This document shows, piece after piece, positions 1-6,855 of a DNA stretch of 64,000 nt (its first letter is position 1; every line of letters begins with the position of its first letter). The position numbers were made by a program, and so were the translations under genes. The notes beneath the pieces were generated by a model. It did no database searches. It saw only the letters and a list, made by a program, of their open reading frames with translations, and was not told the origin of the DNA. Source of the DNA: Bacillota bacterium (lineage in GTDB: Bacteria; Bacillota; UBA4882; UBA8346); assembly GCA_023429995.1 (NCBI GenBank), contig JAEZCE010000019.1, positions 17,935-81,934 of the forward strand, given 5' to 3'.

Positions 1-20
1 TTTAGCTCTTTTTTGTTCAT
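1..20 (-). CDS. start of a small phage CDS, cut by window edge
   Basis: An ATG at position 20 on the minus strand overlaps the TGA of the YopX gene to its right in an ATGA arrangement, the same coupling seen throughout this operon. Only six codons (MNKKEL) are visible before the window ends, so nothing can be said about function. Confidence 0.4.
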
Positions 21-418
21 TCCATCCCCTCCATCATCTCTGGGTTCTCGTGGATATTGCCGATCTTAATTGCTCCATGTCGGTCTATCGCATCATCTAA
101 AAACGGACTTGCTTTCACTTTTGTATTTTTGCAGATTATTCCAAACGCCGAACCGTGGTATTCAACAATTCCAATATAATGCATTCCGTACGCATAAAAT
201 TCCATAATATCTTTTTCGTAAATATCATCACCGTTACCGTTCTCATCATTCAATCCGGTATATTGCAATTTAGCAATTAAATAATAAGTATCACTTAGTT
301 TATCAAACCATTGTTGGAATTCGCCCCGTTCAATTTCTTCCAAAGTAAATACCTTAGAACATATTCTTCCAGTTTCTCCATGTTGCAAAACATATTTGAT
401 CTTAATATCTCTATTCAT
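17..418 (-). CDS. YopX-family phage protein
   Basis: 133 residues. The start (MNRDIKIKY), the central QYTGLNDENGNGDDIYEKDI block and the closing IGNIHENPEM are hallmarks of the YopX family, small proteins of unknown function common in Firmicutes phages. The neighbour at 415-846 is a second family member, and the two overlap by ATGA, so they look like diverged tandem copies that are translationally coupled. The biochemical role of YopX proteins is not established. Confidence 0.85.
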   Translation of the reverse strand: MNRDIKIKYVLQHGETGRICSKVFTLEEIERGEFQQWFDKLSDTYYLIAKLQYTGLNDENGNGDDIYEKDIMEFYAYGMHYIGIVEYHGSAFGIICKNTKVKASPFLDDAIDRHGAIKIGNIHENPEMMEGME

Positions 419-846
419 TTCGAATTCCCTTCATCCAACATGTCCGGATTATCAAACTTATTACCAATTACCTCGATATCCCAATGATAAAATCCTTGCC
501 CATTCATTTCATTCATCGTTTTATCTGCTTCATTCCAAATACAATATGACATCCATCCTTGAGCAAAAATTACTTCTCCAGTGGTATCATGATTTGGTTC
601 CTCGTAGTCATACCATTCGGCGTTAACAACATCCCCCTCATAAATCTCCTTCCCATTCTTATCTTTCAATCCGGTATATTGCCCAACGGTTTTGGGAACG
701 ACTTGATAAGCCCATGGCGCGCCGACGGAATTAGATATATATACTCCGGCTTCGACTTGCCCAGGGAACCCGGCTGATTCCGCTAATAACCCAATATGCC
801 AATTGCCGTTTATATCCTGCCCTCTGAATTTAATCTCCCTATTCAT
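415..846 (-). CDS. YopX-family phage protein (second copy)
   Basis: 143 residues with the family signature: MNREIKFRG at the start, QYTGLKDKNGKEIYEGDVV in the middle and VIGNKFDNPDML at the end. It overlaps the upstream 90-residue gene by ATGA and the downstream YopX paralogue in the same way. Function is unknown. Tandem YopX genes are usual in the distal part of phage early operons. Confidence 0.88.
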   Translation of the reverse strand: MNREIKFRGQDINGNWHIGLLAESAGFPGQVEAGVYISNSVGAPWAYQVVPKTVGQYTGLKDKNGKEIYEGDVVNAEWYDYEEPNHDTTGEVIFAQGWMSYCIWNEADKTMNEMNGQGFYHWDIEVIGNKFDNPDMLDEGNSK

Positions 847-1115
847 TTCTCGTCCTCCATCATTTCAATCTTAAATTTAAATGGCTTTACGTGAATATGA
901 CCGAAAATATCTCCGGGATATAGGTGACATAGTCCAGAAGTAGGAACGAATTCTCCTGTCCATTTTCCACCTGTGTCTAATAGAGCTTTGAAAGGAAAAT
1001 CAGTGCTATCAGGTTTCTTCCCGGTTGCTTTTTCAAATTCTTCCGGCGCCACGTCCCAGCAAAAGTCCTCACCGTCTCCCGAAAGAACGCCAGTAAATTC
1101 AATGGCTTTAATCAT
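843..1115 (-). CDS. hypothetical phage protein
   Basis: 90 residues, not recognised. The protein is acidic and contains an aromatic- and glycine-rich stretch (SGLCHLYPGDIFGHIH). The start ATG overlaps the TGA of the 34-residue membrane peptide at 1112-1216, and the stop overlaps the YopX start, which supports it as a real cistron of the operon. Confidence 0.6.
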   Translation of the reverse strand: MIKAIEFTGVLSGDGEDFCWDVAPEEFEKATGKKPDSTDFPFKALLDTGGKWTGEFVPTSGLCHLYPGDIFGHIHVKPFKFKIEMMEDEK

Positions 1116-1216
1116 TCCTCATCCTCCCCATCATCCCTTGTAACATCAATGTTTCTCAAGAATCCCACCAAAAACGCCACTATTGCAACTATGATATAGC
1201 CTAGTAATTGTTTCAT
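1112..1216 (-). CDS. 34-residue single-span membrane peptide
   Basis: ATG at 1216, TGA at 1112. The product begins MKQLLGYIIVAIVAFLVGFL, one hydrophobic helix, and ends in an acidic tail (DDGEDEE). Both ends are coupled by ATGA overlaps to neighbouring cistrons, and GGAGG lies just upstream of the ATG. It was found by reading the gap between larger genes. Role unknown; topology is probably N-in with an acidic C-terminus. Confidence 0.6.
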   Translation of the reverse strand: MKQLLGYIIVAIVAFLVGFLRNIDVTRDDGEDEE

Positions 1217-1425
1217 TTGGCCTCCTTAATCTTCTCTCCACACCAACAGCAATAATTTTGTGATATATCAAATATTACTTTTCCGCAATGCCCACAATAC
1301 GGGATTAATGATTCAAAAGGCTTATCTGACACTATCGAATTATGTAATAATGGATTGTAACAATTTGGACATTGAGCATATTTGAAATTTCCGGTTAAAC
1401 GTTTTTTATAAATGATATTTGCCAT
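1213..1425 (-). CDS. zinc-ribbon phage protein
   Basis: 70 residues with three cysteine pairs: CPNC near residue 19, CGHC near 44 and CCWC near 59. This suggests one or two zinc ribbons. The sequence is otherwise unfamiliar. It is one of several cysteine-paired micro-proteins in this operon. Zinc ribbons of this kind often bind nucleic acids or act as adaptors, but no role can be read here. Confidence 0.7.
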   Translation of the reverse strand: MANIIYKKRLTGNFKYAQCPNCYNPLLHNSIVSDKPFESLIPYCGHCGKVIFDISQNYCCWCGEKIKEAK

Positions 1426-1443
1426 TATAGCCTCCTTAATCTC

Positions 1444-1833
1444 TCAAATAGCCTCTTCGATCTCAATTATCACCCTTGGATTGCATTTATCCAACCCTGC
1501 TATTTTGCTTCCGTCCAAACTAATTACATCCTGGTCATCCCTAATCAATCCAGCCTTTTGCAATATATCCTGTGTAGCTTGGATAAGCCCGACTAAATCA
1601 GGCCACCCTCGTCTGTCCTGCATCCAGTAAACACAGGTTAATTTTATTTTTCCTTCAAACTTTGGGCCGTGATAAGTTTTAAGCTGCCATAAGCAATCCG
1701 TTTCATAATTCCGATATGATTCAGATTGAATCGGCCTATGAAATGTTTTACCTGTTTTCGTCCTGGCAGTCACAATTTGTTGATGATTCTTTTTCGTAAT
1801 CGGGCGGCCTTTGATTGTTAATTCGGCTTTCAT
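1444..1833 (-). CDS. rusA: RusA-like Holliday-junction resolvase
   Basis: 129 residues, the usual RusA length. The N-terminal GRPITKKNHQQ fits the family's G-x-P-x-x-K-N start. The central R-x-x-WPD and the later GLIRDDQDVI place the acidic metal ligands where RusA has them, although the usual D-N pair reads D-L here. RusA enzymes resolve four-way junctions formed during phage recombination and replication. It lies downstream of the replication and recombination genes in the same operon, as in many phages. Confidence 0.82.
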   Translation of the reverse strand: MKAELTIKGRPITKKNHQQIVTARTKTGKTFHRPIQSESYRNYETDCLWQLKTYHGPKFEGKIKLTCVYWMQDRRGWPDLVGLIQATQDILQKAGLIRDDQDVISLDGSKIAGLDKCNPRVIIEIEEAI

Positions 1834-2144
1834 TCTTCTTCACCGTCAATCTCTCTCCAATATTTTTCGTAATGTCGCTCCCATTTCCAAACTTCATATT
1901 TTCGTTTTGGATTACCATATATCATCCAAATAAAATCAAATATGAATTGATACCAAGGAAAATAATTGCAATGGTATTCATCAATATCCCAAGAATCGCA
2001 TCTTGGACAATAAATATCACAATCTTCTAACCCTTGGTCAATTACTAAATTGCTGCTGCTGCCTTTCCACCCACATTTGTTACATGTTGCCGGGTAATAA
2101 TGCCAACCAAGTTGTTTTTCGCTACAAATCTCTTTATGTTTCAT
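1830..2144 (-). CDS. zinc-ribbon phage protein
   Basis: 104 residues with CNKC (about 21-24) and CPRC (about 46-49), a four-cysteine zinc ribbon followed by an aromatic-rich, tryptophan-rich C-terminal half (FPWYQFIFDFIWMIYG). The hydrophobic aromatic segment could be membrane-associated. It overlaps rusA and its upstream neighbour by ATGA. No known family recognised. Confidence 0.65.
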   Translation of the reverse strand: MKHKEICSEKQLGWHYYPATCNKCGWKGSSSNLVIDQGLEDCDIYCPRCDSWDIDEYHCNYFPWYQFIFDFIWMIYGNPKRKYEVWKWERHYEKYWREIDGEEE

Positions 2145-2422
2145 GCCATCTTCCCTCCGTGCCTATATGGCCTCGATAAATCTCCTTCCCAACCACAGGC
2201 CGAACATATGCATTTATCGATAACCTTTTTATATTCAACTTCTTCTAAATGGCATTTCGGACATTTTAAAGGCTTTGTGTGAATAACTGTTTTAATTCCA
2301 ACATGAAGTAATATCAAATCTAATAAGCGATATTTTCTTGGATCTATCATTTTCCTTATCCCTCCTATTCTGGCACATAAAACATAAACATTTCGGTTGT
2401 TTGCAATATTGGCAGCGGTCAT
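2141..2422 (-). CDS. zinc-ribbon phage protein
   Basis: 93 residues. The C-terminal half has CPKC and CSAC pairs forming a zinc ribbon, like the adjacent gene at 1830-2144, with which it shares the K(C/W)xxC...C-x-x-CGWxG pattern. The annotated start overlaps the stop of the upstream cistron by ATGA. An internal start at 2350 (MIDPRKYRL) is possible and would remove a less typical N-terminus. Function unknown. Confidence 0.65.
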   Translation of the reverse strand: MTAANIANNRNVYVLCARIGGIRKMIDPRKYRLLDLILLHVGIKTVIHTKPLKCPKCHLEEVEYKKVIDKCICSACGWEGDLSRPYRHGGKMA

Positions 2423-2766
2423 TCATTTCGTTTTTCCTGCTTTGCCGTCGCATATGCCATCATCGCCCTAGTAAAGAAATGTCCCAAATGATCGTCTTGC
2501 TTATCGCCAGAAATATAAGCCATCCAATGGATCATCATATGGTTATAATGTTCTTCACTTGATATCTTCCGCCAATTATCACGCTCATAGCGTTCTGCCC
2601 CACGTGCCAATACTTCTGCCAAACTAAGCAATGCCTCTTTGTCGATTAAGTGAAACGCATAATTGACTTTGGATTGCTTGCCACCTTTTTCATTAACTAC
2701 TATCGGCTCATCGACACTTACACCTTTCATTGGTGTTGCATCCTGGTACGCATAATGTCCGCTCAC
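2419..2766 (-). CDS. DUF5664 / dATP-dGTP diphosphohydrolase-like protein
   Basis: 115 residues with a GTG start at 2766. The pattern KxSKVNYAFHLIDKEALLSL followed by GAERYERDNW, HYNHMMIHWMAY and DDHLGHFFTRAMM matches the all-helical family annotated as dATP/dGTP diphosphohydrolase, N-terminal (DUF5664). Such phage enzymes hydrolyse dNTPs or act in nucleotide-pool alteration. The substrate here cannot be told from sequence. It could relate to base modification, given the two methyltransferases in the same operon. Confidence 0.75.
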   Translation of the reverse strand: MSGHYAYQDATPMKGVSVDEPIVVNEKGGKQSKVNYAFHLIDKEALLSLAEVLARGAERYERDNWRKISSEEHYNHMMIHWMAYISGDKQDDHLGHFFTRAMMAYATAKQEKRNE

Positions 2767-2900
2767 CTAATCACCTTCCTGCTCCAATTATCCAACCCGA
2801 CACTCTTAGCATCCCGATCAATGTTTTTAAGCTCATATCCCTTAACATCGCCATCAATAAACCTAAACAACTTGTCCAATATCTTCCGTGGTTTTACCAT
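2763..2900 (-). CDS. 45-residue basic phage peptide
   Basis: ATG at 2900, stop overlapping the GTG start of the DUF5664 gene (GTGA). The product is lysine- and arginine-rich (MVKPRKILDKLFRF...). A purine-rich GGGGTGGAATGAG precedes the ATG. Coupling at both ends supports expression. No family recognised. Confidence 0.5.
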   Translation of the reverse strand: MVKPRKILDKLFRFIDGDVKGYELKNIDRDAKSVGLDNWSRKVIR

Positions 2901-2983
2901 CTCATTCCACCCCCTAATATAAAATTTCCTAAGAACCAAGCAAATAAGACTAATATGGTAAAAAATAGGTCATTTAATTTCAT
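2894..2983 (-). CDS. 29-residue membrane peptide
   Basis: ATG at 2983 to TAA at 2894. The sequence is almost entirely one hydrophobic span (LFFTILVLFAWFLGNFILGGG). It starts inside the last codons of the gene at 2970-3209 and ends over the start of the next cistron, so all three are coupled. It is a candidate for a very small membrane effector; no further evidence. Confidence 0.4.
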   Translation of the reverse strand: MKLNDLFFTILVLFAWFLGNFILGGGMRW

Positions 2984-3209
2984 GGGGAGACTCCAAAAAT
3001 TGATTAATTTTATCGAGCCAATCCTCTGAATAAACATCAAGGCCGTTTCGAATTTCATTCAATAACTCTTTTACCCCGATCATCCACTCTGCCGCATATG
3101 GGACGAATTCACTACAAGCAATATCAAATTGAATATTATCTTCCGTTGCATAACGATTATGTTTCGCCTTTTTCAGCAACTCCAACATCTCTTCCGGCGT
3201 TTTAGGCAT
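2970..3209 (-). CDS. hypothetical phage protein, tandem paralogue A
   Basis: 79 residues. It shares its first eleven residues, MPKTPEEMLEL, and nearly the same translation-start DNA with the next gene upstream (3202-3465). The rest diverges except for a similar lay-out: an aromatic centre (WMIG... versus WSPD...) and a helical C-terminus. The genes overlap by 8 bases. The pattern suggests duplication with conservation of the N-terminal segment. Function unknown. Confidence 0.6.
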   Translation of the reverse strand: MPKTPEEMLELLKKAKHNRYATEDNIQFDIACSEFVPYAAEWMIGVKELLNEIRNGLDVYSEDWLDKINQFLESPHEIK

Positions 3210-3465
3210 TTATTCTACTCCTAAATTTTTTCATTATATTAACCTGGATCGTCCCAGTATCAGTATGATAAAATTCCTGGTATGATTCGATTGTTTTAAT
3301 AGCTTCTCTCATTATTTCACTGGCCTCAATTAGCTTTTTAGCCGCATCGGGAGACCATCCGACAGCCGCTCTTTCGAATTGATATTTCCAAATATACCTT
3401 TTTGTAAGTGGTTTGTTTTTAGATTTATCATATAATTCCAACATCTCTTCCGGCGTTTTAGGCAT
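3202..3465 (-). CDS. hypothetical phage protein, tandem paralogue B
   Basis: 87 residues beginning MPKTPEEMLEL, identical in that segment to the downstream gene at 2970-3209. The body is predicted helical (AAKKLIEASEIMREAIKTIES). The shared start DNA spans about 35 bases, including the region just upstream of the ATG. No known family. Confidence 0.6.
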   Translation of the reverse strand: MPKTPEEMLELYDKSKNKPLTKRYIWKYQFERAAVGWSPDAAKKLIEASEIMREAIKTIESYQEFYHTDTGTIQVNIMKKFRSRINA

Positions 3466-3642
3466 TTATTTATCCTCCAATGTTTCGATAGTTACTCTTA
3501 CCCTAAATTGTTCATCATTGAATGTTTTTCGAGTAGTTTTCAATACCAATTTATATTGTTTTTTAATATCTTCAAGTATTTCATCATCTGTTGGAGTAAA
3601 AGAAAATAAGATCCTTCTCAAATAAATTGTTTTCATCTTCAT
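3466..3642 (-). CDS. 58-residue phage peptide
   Basis: ATG at 3642 (an alternative ATG is two codons in), stop at 3466 directly abutting the start of the gene at 3202-3465. The product is basic at the N-terminus (KMKTIYLRRI), then shows an acidic helix and a short beta-like end. The start overlaps the stop of the 45-residue zinc peptide by ATGA. Function unknown. Confidence 0.5.
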   Translation of the reverse strand: MKMKTIYLRRILFSFTPTDDEILEDIKKQYKLVLKTTRKTFNDEQFRVRVTIETLEDK

Positions 3643-3776
3643 TTCCCCCTCGCATAAAATACTTTTACCTTTGCTTTTGACCCCGATGAACTATCTTTCA
3701 ACTTAAGCAGACATTCATAACATTTATCCCCGTGATCCGACTTTTTAACTCTTCCACATACCGAACAATTTTTCAT
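3639..3776 (-). CDS. 45-residue zinc-finger peptide
   Basis: MKNCSVCGRVKKSDHGDKCYECLL contains CSVC-like and CYEC pairs, so a single treble-clef or ribbon zinc site is likely. The stop overlaps the next ATG (ATGA). AAAGGA lies upstream of the start. Function unknown. Confidence 0.55.
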   Translation of the reverse strand: MKNCSVCGRVKKSDHGDKCYECLLKLKDSSSGSKAKVKVFYARGK

Positions 3777-3809
3777 GATGATTTTCCTTTCGTGATGTTT
3801 TACTCCGCA

Positions 3810-3835
3810 AGGGGGAGTTTTAAAATTTTCCCCCT
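3810..3835 (-). other. intercistronic hairpin
   Basis: A 7-bp perfect stem, AGGGGGA (3810-3816) with TCCCCCT (3829-3835), and a 12-base AT-only loop. It lies in the 79-base gap between two phage cistrons. No T-run follows on either strand, so it is more likely an mRNA processing or stability hairpin than an intrinsic terminator. Confidence 0.5.
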
Positions 3836-3855
3836 AGTATTACGGTGCAAAAATC

Positions 3856-4059
3856 TCAAATATTTGATTCTGGTAAGTTAGTCTCGGATAATTTCCGTTT
3901 TAAAAATTCAGGGTTGCCTTTTCGGTTTGTAAATGGGTTCTTTCCCATTCTAAAATTCCAGAGTGGGCACGATTGAACCGGGCATTCCCGGACCTCGTTT
4001 ATTTGTTGGCAAGTGCAGTCAAGGCATTTGTCACGGATGGCTTTACCGAGAACACTCAT
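3856..4059 (-). CDS. small cysteine-rich phage protein
   Basis: 67 residues, MSVLGKAIRDKCLDCTCQQINEV..CPVQSCPLWNFRMGKNP. This pattern (K-C-L-D-C, then E-V-R-x-C-P-x-x-x-CPLxxFRxGKNP) is a recurrent phage protein family of unknown function, probably binding zinc through its cysteines. It overlaps the methyltransferase stop upstream by four bases. Confidence 0.7.
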   Translation of the reverse strand: MSVLGKAIRDKCLDCTCQQINEVRECPVQSCPLWNFRMGKNPFTNRKGNPEFLKRKLSETNLPESNI

Positions 4060-4703
4060 ATCGCTACCTCCTTAAACTGTTTTAAAAATTGCCCCCCGAT
4101 ATATTTTGAATACGCCGGCGGGATTGCTTCGGCAAGTTCAGCCCGGTTCATCCAATGGCAGCCTGTTATTTCTCGGGCTAATTTAACTCCACTAAAATGG
4201 CCTGCCATAGTTAAAAAATGTTTGTCAGTTGCTGGCCTACCTAAATGTGTTGCCGTGGCAATATGTTCTGGATGCGCCGGCTGTTTAATATAAAAATTAC
4301 TTTCAAAAATTCTGTGCCTATATGTCCTTATTCCAAACATTGTCCCGCACAATATAACTCGAATAATTAACGGCGCTTGCGGTACATTTTCAATTACATA
4401 TGGTTTTCCAGATGCAATTAGTAGATCTCTAATTGGTTCAATTAAATCCGGATAGTCGTATCCTTTTTTTCTCCATTGACTTGTCGTTACCGAATATTTT
4501 TGACACGGTGGACTTGCGCTTATCAGATCGAATTGCCTTAAAAACTCGATATCTAATTTCGTTGCATCCGTCTGTATAAATTTAAATGGGTAATGTGGCT
4601 GTGGTTCGATATCCACTCCGGTTACATCGAAGCCCACTTGAGAGTAACCCATTGACATTCCGCCCGCCTTGCAACAAAGATCAAGTAATTTTGGTTTGTT
4701 CAT
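4056..4703 (-). CDS. phage DNA (cytosine-5) methyltransferase
   Basis: 215 residues, short for the family. Motif I is LDLCCKAGGMSMGY (7-20), motif IV is SASPPCQ with catalytic Cys about 67, and motif VI is ENV (105-107). These define an S-adenosylmethionine-dependent C5-cytosine methylase. The target-recognition region is small, as in phage enzymes that modify the genome to evade host restriction. No cognate nuclease is adjacent. Specificity cannot be read from sequence. Confidence 0.85.
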   Translation of the reverse strand: MNKPKLLDLCCKAGGMSMGYSQVGFDVTGVDIEPQPHYPFKFIQTDATKLDIEFLRQFDLISASPPCQKYSVTTSQWRKKGYDYPDLIEPIRDLLIASGKPYVIENVPQAPLIIRVILCGTMFGIRTYRHRIFESNFYIKQPAHPEHIATATHLGRPATDKHFLTMAGHFSGVKLAREITGCHWMNRAELAEAIPPAYSKYIGGQFLKQFKEVAI

Positions 4704-4896
4704 GATTTATCTCCTTTAACTCAACTTCCAAAGGATTATCGCTCCAATTTAAATCATGAAATAATTCTGGTTCTAACATAACCGAAAATTGATTATCGTT
4801 TTTCACTACTATTCCCCAACATCCGTATTCATTAGTCCTTGATGGCTTTTCACTATATAATCCTAATGTTCCGTCATCATCTCTAGCTATCCACAT
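4681..4896 (-). CDS. small conserved phage protein, MW(I/V)ARD paralogue 1
   Basis: 71 residues starting MWIARDDDGTLGLYSEKP. It resembles the gene at 9081-9266 across its length: the start, ...KP.R..., ...CWG, and the C-terminal W.D.P(L/I)EVEL. These are two copies of one small family in the same operon 4 kb apart. Phage proteins with this M-W-x-A-R-D start are widespread and uncharacterised. Confidence 0.65.
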   Translation of the reverse strand: MWIARDDDGTLGLYSEKPSRTNEYGCWGIVVKNDNQFSVMLEPELFHDLNWSDNPLEVELKEINHEQTKIT

Positions 4897-4906
4897 TATT
4901 TACCTC

Positions 4907-5092
4907 CTATAATCCACGTTTCTCTTCATAAAGCCGTTCTCCGTAATTATTAAGAATGCCGGTATCGTCAAATACGCTTTTGGGTAACCAAAAAACATTG
5001 TCCAAATTATCTTTTAGTTTATAAGCCTTTTGAGTTTCGGCGAGAACATTAAATTCCAATTCAGCACCAGAACCGCTTAAACCGATATACAT
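4907..5092 (-). CDS. hypothetical phage protein
   Basis: 61 residues, mostly beta-prone (ELEFNVLAETQKAYKLKD...VFWLPKSVF). The A-Y-x-L followed by a WLPKS centre resembles small proteins that modulate or bind DNA ends in other mobile elements, but I do not recognise a family. Standard spacing to both neighbours. Confidence 0.5.
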   Translation of the reverse strand: MYIGLSGSGAELEFNVLAETQKAYKLKDNLDNVFWLPKSVFDDTGILNNYGERLYEEKRGL

Positions 5093-5118
5093 ATTTACCC
5101 ACCCCCGTTAATCTCGTT

Positions 5119-5733
5119 TTATATTTCCTCCCTCTTAAACTTCCTGATATATGCCGCCGTTTCAATCGGAAGATATTTGTCAACCGAAGCAGGTCCAGCA
5201 TTATAAGCCCAAACCGCTTTCTCTACCGTCCCAAACCGTTCCAGTTGTTCCTCGAAATATGCTGCTCCGAATCGAATATTTGTTTTGATGTCAAATGGGT
5301 CTTCCAAACCGTGTTCCCAGCTAACTTGCATCAATCCGTAGCAATTAGCCCAACTTACAGCATATTGATAAAACTTTGACTCAATTTCAATTATTCTCGC
5401 TGTTAATTCTGGGTATTTCGTCTTCATAATCGCCTCATATATCTCCTGACTATGGCTACGGTTTCGATACATGATTTTCTTCACCGGTGCTACCACATTC
5501 TTGATATAGTCTTGCTGCTTGTTTATTAATTGCCGCTGATTCTCGTTTTCTTGCTGCAATTTAATTACCCGTGGATCGTGGTCGTATTGGTAAGTTAAAA
5601 ACCACATAAATAATGATGATAATCCAAGCCAAAATAAAACTATTTTTTGATACCGTCTTCTTTCATACCAATAAACCGCCTGATTATATTTCATACATGA
5701 ATGATGTATTGCATATTTGATATATGGATTCAT
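5119..5733 (-). CDS. membrane-anchored lytic transglycosylase (SLT domain)
   Basis: 204 residues from the ATG at 5733, chosen because AAGGAGG sits nine bases before it; a longer frame lacks this. Residues about 31-48 form a membrane helix, about 55-85 a coiled coil (QQENENQRQLINKQQDYIK), and 110-200 an SLT domain with ESKFYQYAVS (likely catalytic Glu about 118), GLMQVSW and the closing AYNAGPASVDKYLP. Such enzymes cleave peptidoglycan glycan strands. Its position among replication and methylation genes rather than lysis or tail genes is unusual. Confidence 0.85.
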   Translation of the reverse strand: MNPYIKYAIHHSCMKYNQAVYWYERRRYQKIVLFWLGLSSLFMWFLTYQYDHDPRVIKLQQENENQRQLINKQQDYIKNVVAPVKKIMYRNRSHSQEIYEAIMKTKYPELTARIIEIESKFYQYAVSWANCYGLMQVSWEHGLEDPFDIKTNIRFGAAYFEEQLERFGTVEKAVWAYNAGPASVDKYLPIETAAYIRKFKREEI

Positions 5734-5750
5734 GGAGTTAGACCTCCTTT

Positions 5751-5954
5751 TCAAGTTTGATGTTTCATTGCTCTCTCGTATTCACGTTTTACATAATCTT
5801 GATGCACTGTTATCTTACACGGCCTCGTTCTAAAATTTTGGCAAGTTGATCTATCACAGGCATAGCAATCTTTTTTTATAACACCGTGGCATGAAAAACA
5901 TGGACATCCGAAAGCATTGTTACAACCTTCGACATGGATTTTTTCTCTCGGCAT
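5751..5954 (-). CDS. cysteine-rich phage protein
   Basis: 67 residues with eight cysteines before residue 47 (GCNNAFGCPCFSCHG, CYACDRSTCQNF), enough for two zinc sites. The C-terminus is helical and basic (HQDYVKREYERAMKHQ). The gene overlaps the end of the adenine methyltransferase gene by 35 bases. No family recognised. Confidence 0.6.
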   Translation of the reverse strand: MPREKIHVEGCNNAFGCPCFSCHGVIKKDCYACDRSTCQNFRTRPCKITVHQDYVKREYERAMKHQT

Positions 5955-6444
5955 TCAAAACCGCTTCCTTTCTTGGCTTGTCCGGCCTTTTTACACTGAT
6001 AACTTTTGGTTCAATCCTTGGCCCATAGATTGCAATCATCGATCCAAATTTAGGAGCACCTTTTTTATTACCATCAAAACTAATGCGCCCCCGAACTAAT
6101 CGTATTTCTGCCTTACCGATCACCCATTCATGAAACCACTTGGTCGAGATATCGGCAGGAAGTAAGCAAACCACCGTGCAACCTTTTTGTGATTCCTCAT
6201 AAGCTTTTTTGACCCACGGTAATGGATTACTGTATGGTGGATTCATAAAGCATTTATTTTCAGCGTGTTTTCCGGTTTTAACATTATATAAATTCCAGCT
6301 TCTGTCTAATGCACTGAACTCTTTACTCCAAAACAGGCCGCATTTCGTATTTTCTTGGCTTGCTGCTACATCCAGTTCAAAATTAAATTCCTCATCCAGC
6401 CAATCAAATATATATTGTGGAGTTTCCCAAAGATCGTTTGCCAA
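5920..6444 (-). CDS. phage DNA N6-adenine methyltransferase (Dam type)
   Basis: About 174 residues from a TTG at 6444 that follows GGAGGG by seven bases; the frame itself opens 18 bases earlier. The start WETPQYIFDWLDEEFNFELDVAAS and the catalytic NPPYS (about 68-72), with CGLFW and WNL between, match the phage DNA N-6-adenine-methyltransferase family (Dam). These enzymes methylate adenine, commonly in GATC. Together with the cytosine methylase the phage probably modifies its DNA twice. The last 35 bases overlap the next gene. Confidence 0.88.
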   Translation of the reverse strand: MANDLWETPQYIFDWLDEEFNFELDVAASQENTKCGLFWSKEFSALDRSWNLYNVKTGKHAENKCFMNPPYSNPLPWVKKAYEESQKGCTVVCLLPADISTKWFHEWVIGKAEIRLVRGRISFDGNKKGAPKFGSMIAIYGPRIEPKVISVKRPDKPRKEAVLNAERKNPCRRL

Positions 6445-6757
6445 TTCCAATCCCTCCCCCACCGCTTCTTTCTCTTTGTAAATTACGGCTTATTACCTTT
6501 TCTTCTCTTAATGCGTACAATATTGATAGCGACAATCTCTTTTTAAGGCTTTCCAAAAGTTCCTTATCTTGCCTTTTTGATTGCAGCTCGTGAAGCAAGC
6601 CATCGGCTAAGATAATCGCTTTTTCATACATGATCAATTGCGCCTTTAAATCGTTGTTTTCTTTCGATAAATCACGTATTTGGCACCTAAAGCTCCACCA
6701 ATCACGCTTTATCTTTTCGATGTTGCTTGGTATTGCCGGTTTGCTTGTTGTTTGCAT
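6404..6757 (-). CDS. coiled-coil phage protein
   Basis: 117 residues, highly charged, with a long helical stretch (about 10-85: KIKRDWWSFRCQIRDLSKEN...) likely to form a coiled coil. The C-terminus is Gly- and Ser-rich and overlaps the methyltransferase by 41-59 bases, so the last dozen residues may be of little functional value. No family recognised. Confidence 0.5.
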   Translation of the reverse strand: MQTTSKPAIPSNIEKIKRDWWSFRCQIRDLSKENNDLKAQLIMYEKAIILADGLLHELQSKRQDKELLESLKKRLSLSILYALREEKVISRNLQRERSGGGGIGIGKRSLGNSTIYI

Positions 6758-6855
6758 CGTTTCACCTGCTTAAATATTAATTTTGTTAATTTTCAATATA
6801 TATGAATATTTATATGAAACCATCCCTGGTAATAGGGCCGTCCGTGTATGAAATT

